From contig NZ_PZKF01000002.1 of the NCBI RefSeq assembly GCF_003034995.1, positions 79,057 through 143,056 on the forward strand: a stretch of 64,000 nt of DNA, given 5' to 3'. The DNA comes from Phaeovulum veldkampii DSM 11550 (GTDB taxonomy: Bacteria > Pseudomonadota > Alphaproteobacteria > Rhodobacterales > Rhodobacteraceae). Positions 60,208-64,000 of this stretch are shown here, one piece after another (the stretch's first letter is position 1; every line of letters starts with the position of its first letter). Under the pieces are notes generated by a model. It saw only the letters and a program-made list of their open reading frames with translations. It did not search any database and was not told the DNA's origin. The position numbers and the translations under genes were made by a program.

Positions 60208-62612
60208 TGGCGCGGGCGGCCTTTGGCGCGCTGATCTCGCACTGGTTGCGGCACCCGCTGCAACTGGCGATGCTGCTTTTGGGGCTGTCGCTGGCCACGG
60301 CGCTGTGGTCGGGGGTGCAGGCGATCAACGCCGAGGCGCGCGCCAGCTACGCCGAGGCCGCCGCCGTGCTGGGCCAGAACCGGCTGACGCGGATCGAGGC
60401 CGCGGCGGGCGAGCCGATTTCGCAAGAGGTTTTCGTGGCGCTGCGGCGCGCTGGTTGGCCGGTGTCGCCGGTGCTGGAGGGCAGCCTGAGGCTGGGCGAG
60501 GCGCGGCTGCGGCTGATCGGGATCGAGCCGCTGACCCTGCCCGCCCCAGCGCGGCAGGTCGATCTGGCCGCGGGCGAGGATCTGGCAGGCTTTCTGCGCC
60601 CGCCGGGGCTGATTTTCACATCGGCCGAAACTGCGGCACGGATCGGCGCAGGGGCGGCAGATCTGCCGCCCCTGCGTCGTGCCGATCTGCCCCCCGGCCT
60701 TGCGCTGACCGATATCGGCGTGGCGCAGCGCCTGCTGGGGCAGCCGGGCGCGCTGTCGCATCTGTTGCTGGACCCGGCCGTGCCGGCCCCCGATCCGGCC
60801 CGCCTGCCGCCCGGTCTGGTGCTGATCGCCCCGGAACCCGAAGGCGATCTGGCGCGACTGACCAACAGCTTTCACCTCAACCTGACCGCCTTTGGGCTGC
60901 TGGCCTTTGCAGTGGGGCTGTTCATCGTGCATTCGGCCATCGGGCTTGCTTTTGAACAGCGCCGGGGGGTGTTTCGCACTCTGCGCGCGCTGGGTCTGCC
61001 GTTGCGCGCTCTGACGGGGCTTTTGCTGGCCGAACTGCTGGGCCTTGCGCTGATCGCGGGGCTGGTCGGGCTTGCGCTGGGTTATGGCATTGCGGCGGCG
61101 TTGTTGCCCGATGTGGCGGCGACGCTTCGGGGCCTTTATGGCGCCGAGGTCGCGGGTAGCCTGAGGCTGCGTCCGGGGTGGGCGCTGGCGGGGCTGGGCA
61201 TGGCGCTGGCCGGGGCGCTGATTTCGGCGGGGCAAAGCCTTTGGCGGCTGTGGAACCTGCCGATACTGGCCCCGGCGCGACCGCGCGAATGGGCGCGCGC
61301 CACCGGGCGGGGCCTGCGAAGGCAGGCCGTGGCTGGGGTGGGGCTGTGGGGCGCTGCGGTTGCGCTGTGGGCGCTGGGGTCGGGGCTTTGGGCCGGGCTT
61401 GGGGTGCTGGCAGGGCTGTTGCTGGGGGCGGCGTTTTTGCTGCCTGTGCTGCTGGCGGCGCTGACCGCCGGGCTGGCGCGCGGTGCGCGGGGCGTGCTGG
61501 GGCAATGGTTCTGGGCCGATACGCGCCAGCAATTGCCGGGCCTGTCGCTGGCGCTGATGGCGCTTTTGCTGGCGCTGGCGGCCAATATTGGCGTGGGCAC
61601 CATGGTTGCCAGCTTTCGCGTCACATTTACCGGCTGGCTGGATCAGCGGCTGGTGTCCGAGCTTTACATCACCACCCGCGACCCGGCCGAGGCTCAGGCG
61701 GTGCAGGGCTGGCTGGCCCCGCAGGTTTCCGCGATCCTGCCGATCTGGAGCGTGGAGGCCACGCTGGCTGGGCAGCGGGGCCGGATCTTTGGGGTGGCCG
61801 ATCATGCCACCTACCGCGACCACTGGCCGCTGCTGGCCGCCAGCCCCGGCGTCTGGGACCGGGTGGCGGCGGGCGAGGGGGTGCTGGTGAACGAGCAGCT
61901 TGCCCGCCGCGCCAGGCTGGGTCTGGGGGCTGCGCTGGCGCTGCCGGGGGGCGGGGCGCTGCCGGTGGTGGGGGTCTATTCCGACTATGGCAACCCCGAG
62001 GCGCAGGCGATGCTGGGCGATGCGGCGTTGGCGGCGCGGGTGCCTGCTGCGCCGCGGCTGCGCTTTGCGCTGCGGCTGAACCCGGCGCAGGCGCCCGCGC
62101 TGGCCGCCGCACTGACCGAGCGTTTTGCCCTGCCGCCCGAGGCGATTCTGGATCAGGCCGCGGTCAAGGCGTTTTCGCTGCGCGTGTTCGAACGCACATT
62201 CGCGGTGACGGCGGCGCTGAATGCGCTGACGCTGGGGGTGGCGGGGCTGGCGCTGTTTGCCAGCCTGACCACGCTTGCCGGGATGCGGCTGCCGCAACTG
62301 GCGCCGTTGTGGGCAATGGGGCTGCGGCTGCGTCATCTGGCGACGCTGGAGGCGGTGCGCGCGCTGGCGCTGGCCGCGTTCGTGGTGCTGGCTGCGGTGC
62401 CGCTGGGGGTGGCGCTGGCCTGGGTGCTGCTGGCTGTGGTCAATGTCGCGGCCTTTGGCTGGCGGCTGCCGATGCAGGTGTTTCCGGTCGATTGGCTGAA
62501 GATGGCGGGGCTGGCCGGGCTGGCCGCATTGGCCGCGGCGGCGCTGCCTGTGCTGCGGCTGGCGCGCAGTGCGCCTGCCGATCTGGTAAAGGTGTTTTCC
62601 AATGAACGCTAA
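60207..62612 (+). CDS. FtsX-type ABC permease (AttF/AttG-like, fused)
   Basis: 801 residues. An N-terminal helix and periplasmic part are followed by two FtsX blocks of about four helices each (near 240-420 and 675-790), with the periplasmic region between. Typical loops are FRTLRALGLPLRALTGLLLA and MRLPQLAPLWAMGLRLRHLA. Fusion of two halves resembles AttFG-like permeases. It overlaps the ATPase gene and, by 11 bp, the AttH-like gene. Confidence 0.9.
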   Translation: MARAAFGALISHWLRHPLQLAMLLLGLSLATALWSGVQAINAEARASYAEAAAVLGQNRLTRIEAAAGEPISQEVFVALRRAGWPVSPVLEGSLRLGEARLRLIGIEPLTLPAPARQVDLAAGEDLAGFLRPPGLIFTSAETAARIGAGAADLPPLRRADLPPGLALTDIGVAQRLLGQPGALSHLLLDPAVPAPDPARLPPGLVLIAPEPEGDLARLTNSFHLNLTAFGLLAFAVGLFIVHSAIGLAFEQRRGVFRTLRALGLPLRALTGLLLAELLGLALIAGLVGLALGYGIAAALLPDVAATLRGLYGAEVAGSLRLRPGWALAGLGMALAGALISAGQSLWRLWNLPILAPARPREWARATGRGLRRQAVAGVGLWGAAVALWALGSGLWAGLGVLAGLLLGAAFLLPVLLAALTAGLARGARGVLGQWFWADTRQQLPGLSLALMALLLALAANIGVGTMVASFRVTFTGWLDQRLVSELYITTRDPAEAQAVQGWLAPQVSAILPIWSVEATLAGQRGRIFGVADHATYRDHWPLLAASPGVWDRVAAGEGVLVNEQLARRARLGLGAALALPGGGALPVVGVYSDYGNPEAQAMLGDAALAARVPAAPRLRFALRLNPAQAPALAAALTERFALPPEAILDQAAVKAFSLRVFERTFAVTAALNALTLGVAGLALFASLTTLAGMRLPQLAPLWAMGLRLRHLATLEAVRALALAAFVVLAAVPLGVALAWVLLAVVNVAAFGWRLPMQVFPVDWLKMAGLAGLAALAAAALPVLRLARSAPADLVKVFSNER

Positions 62613-63657
62613 GGTTTTGGCCCTGTTGCTGGCACTGCTGCCCGGCCCCGCCTTTGCGCAGGGGTTTGCCGGGCTGGGCGGCAGCGCCGAGGGCTTTGCC
62701 CTGCCCGATCCCGCCACACGGCTGACCTTTCCCGCCGACCATGGCGCGCATCCCGCGTTTCGCATCGAATGGTGGTATCTGACTGCCAACCTGACCGGCC
62801 CCGAGGGCACTGACTATGGCGTGCAATGGACGTTGTTTCGCACCGCGCTTGCCCCCGGCGAGGCGCCCGGCTGGGACAGCCCGCAACTGTGGATGGGCCA
62901 TGCCGCGCTGACCACGCCCCAAGCGCATTTCGTGGCCGAGCGCCTGGCCCGCGGCGGCATCGGGCAGGCAGGGGTGAGTGTGGCGCCCTTTGCCGCGGTC
63001 ATCGACGACTGGCAGATGCTGGGCCGCACGGGGCCGGGGCAGGATGCGCTCGCGCAGCTGGATCTGACCGCGGCAGGGCCGGGCTTTGGCTATGATCTTC
63101 GGCTGACGGCCGAGGGCCCGCTGGTGGCACAGGGGCAGGGGGGCTATTCGGTCAAATCTGCTGCCGGGCAGGCCAGCCATTACTATTCGCAGCCCTTCTA
63201 CCGGGTTGCCGGAACGCTGACGGTCGAGGGCCGGGCGGTGCCGGTGACCGGGCAGGGCTGGCTTGACCGGGAATGGTCCAGCCAGCCGCTGGCCCCCGAT
63301 CAGACCGGGTGGGACTGGTTCTCGCTGCATCTGGAGGAGGGCGCGCGGCTGATGGCGTTCCGGCTGCGCGGGGCGTCTGACTATATCTCGGCCACATGGA
63401 TCGCGGCAGACGGCACCGTCACCGCGCTGCCGCCCGGCGCGCTGCGGCTGACGCCGGGGCGAACGGCGCAGGTCGCCGGGCGACGTCTGCCGGTGGAATG
63501 GCGGCTGGAACTGCCCGAACGCGGACTGGACATCACCACGACCGCGCTGAACCCGCAGGCCTGGATGGGCACCAGCGTGCCCTATTGGGAAGGCCCGATC
63601 CGGGTGAGCGGCAGCCACAAGGGCCGCGGCTATCTGGAAATGACCGGCTACCGCTAG
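62602..63657 (+). CDS. AttH/CrtC-like lipocalin-fold secreted protein
   Basis: 351 residues. Signal peptide MNAKVLALLLALLPGPAFA, then the AttH family: HPAFRIEWWYLTANLTG, DYGVQWTLFRTALAPGE, and the signature GWLDREWSSQPLAPDQTGWD followed by FSLHLEEGARLMAFRLR. Related proteins include carotenoid hydratase CrtC and Agrobacterium AttH. It is coupled to an FtsX-type ABC pair, a conserved set whose substrate is unknown but probably a lipid or hydrophobic molecule in the periplasm. Confidence 0.9.
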   Translation: MNAKVLALLLALLPGPAFAQGFAGLGGSAEGFALPDPATRLTFPADHGAHPAFRIEWWYLTANLTGPEGTDYGVQWTLFRTALAPGEAPGWDSPQLWMGHAALTTPQAHFVAERLARGGIGQAGVSVAPFAAVIDDWQMLGRTGPGQDALAQLDLTAAGPGFGYDLRLTAEGPLVAQGQGGYSVKSAAGQASHYYSQPFYRVAGTLTVEGRAVPVTGQGWLDREWSSQPLAPDQTGWDWFSLHLEEGARLMAFRLRGASDYISATWIAADGTVTALPPGALRLTPGRTAQVAGRRLPVEWRLELPERGLDITTTALNPQAWMGTSVPYWEGPIRVSGSHKGRGYLEMTGYR

Positions 63658-63799
63658 GCACCGTTTCCGTTGCGTGAGCGACGGGGCTTGCCTGCGACAA
63701 TTTGCGCGCTAAACCCTATCAAATGCCCAAATCAGCACTGGCCCACCGCAGGCCGCCGCTTTGGGCGCAAGATCAAGGCGTTGCAAGACGGAGGGTGCG

Positions 63800-64000
63800 G
63801 TGGCGATGCAATTCTGGAAACCCGGCATTCTGGAGCCGGGGCGTTTTGCCGGGATTTCCACCGGCTCGGCCAAACCTGATGCCCTGCACCAACATCATGT
63901 CGAGGCCCTGGCCTGCGAAGTGGTGGCCCGACTGGCGCAGCGCCGCCCCGCCCCCGATCTGCCCGCGGATCCGGGCGCCGATGCCCTGCCCGACGCGGAT
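63800..64000 (+). CDS. Unidentified protein, N-terminal fragment (continues past the right edge)
   Basis: At least 67 residues in frame to the end of the window. GGAGG lies five bases before a GTG at 63800; an in-frame ATG at 63806 is 11 bases away. The start MQFWKPGILEPGRFAGISTG is uncharged and not a signal peptide. The family is not recognisable from this part. Confidence 0.5.
   Translation, partial: MAMQFWKPGILEPGRFAGISTGSAKPDALHQHHVEALACEVVARLAQRRPAPDLPADPGADALPDAD

Noticed and set aside
59955..62810. Minus-strand open frame of 951 codons
   Set aside because: Antisense to the ABC ATPase and FtsX permease; composition (Arg/Gln/Pro runs) is shadow-like.

Overview
The window is GC-rich chromosomal DNA of an alphaproteobacterium, most likely a member of the Rhodobacteraceae/Paracoccaceae. 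The pointers are the rhodobacteral form of the Flp pilin, a GapR (DUF2312) gene, a Pha/Mrp antiporter with fused A and B subunits, an FNR-type box, and the SCFA-regulator and SLC5-kinase genes. There is no transposase, phage, plasmid or CRISPR signal. Almost all of the sequence is coding, with many ATGA-type overlaps. The only gene-free stretch above 300 bp is 11138..11488.

Left end (1..11137, all minus strand) is a Tad/Flp type IVb pilus locus. In transcription order it has three Flp prepilins, CpaB, the secretin CpaC, an OmpA-type lipoprotein, CpaE/TadZ, the CpaF ATPase, TadB, TadC, two TPR lipoproteins and the start of the prepilin peptidase, which runs off the left edge. No TadE/F/G pseudopilins are seen. 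Next (11489..16785) come a lytic transglycosylase and four genes that look like a decaprenyl-phosphoryl-arabinose (DPA) pathway. These are a HAD-UbiA fusion (DPPR-synthase-like), a DprE2-like reductase, a DprE1-like flavin oxidase and an LPG-synthase-type membrane protein. This is the most unusual part of the window.

16888..33125 is mostly core metabolism: ScoAB CoA transferase, topoisomerase I, DprA, TldD, threonine synthase, an M16 peptidase, two GNAT acetyltransferases, a GlcD-like FAD dehydrogenase, adenine phosphoribosyltransferase with MTA phosphorylase (purine salvage), an EamA transporter and a flavin reductase. 32736..38666 is a complete six-gene pha/mrp cation/proton antiporter operon.

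38929..49155 is a reductive pyrimidine-degradation region. Two RutR-like TetR regulators face, respectively, a beta-alanine-type transaminase and an operon for a carbamoyl-beta-alanine hydrolase, a dihydropyrimidinase and a four-gene ABC importer. RutR-like palindromes (TGACC-N4-GGTCA) lie in both divergent promoter regions. The first pathway enzyme, dihydropyrimidine dehydrogenase, is not in the window.

49307..56691 holds a small lipoprotein, an ScfR-like XRE regulator, a receiver-only response regulator, a small membrane protein, a hybrid SLC5-transporter/histidine kinase, an orphan FliM/FliN-like (SpoA) protein, a DksA/TraR protein behind an FNR-type box, and GapR. The right end (56707..64000) has an unrecognised protein, a fused ferric-iron ABC permease, tRNA-Thr(UGU), an ABC/FtsX/AttH-type lipoprotein-transport-like module, and a gene cut by the right edge.
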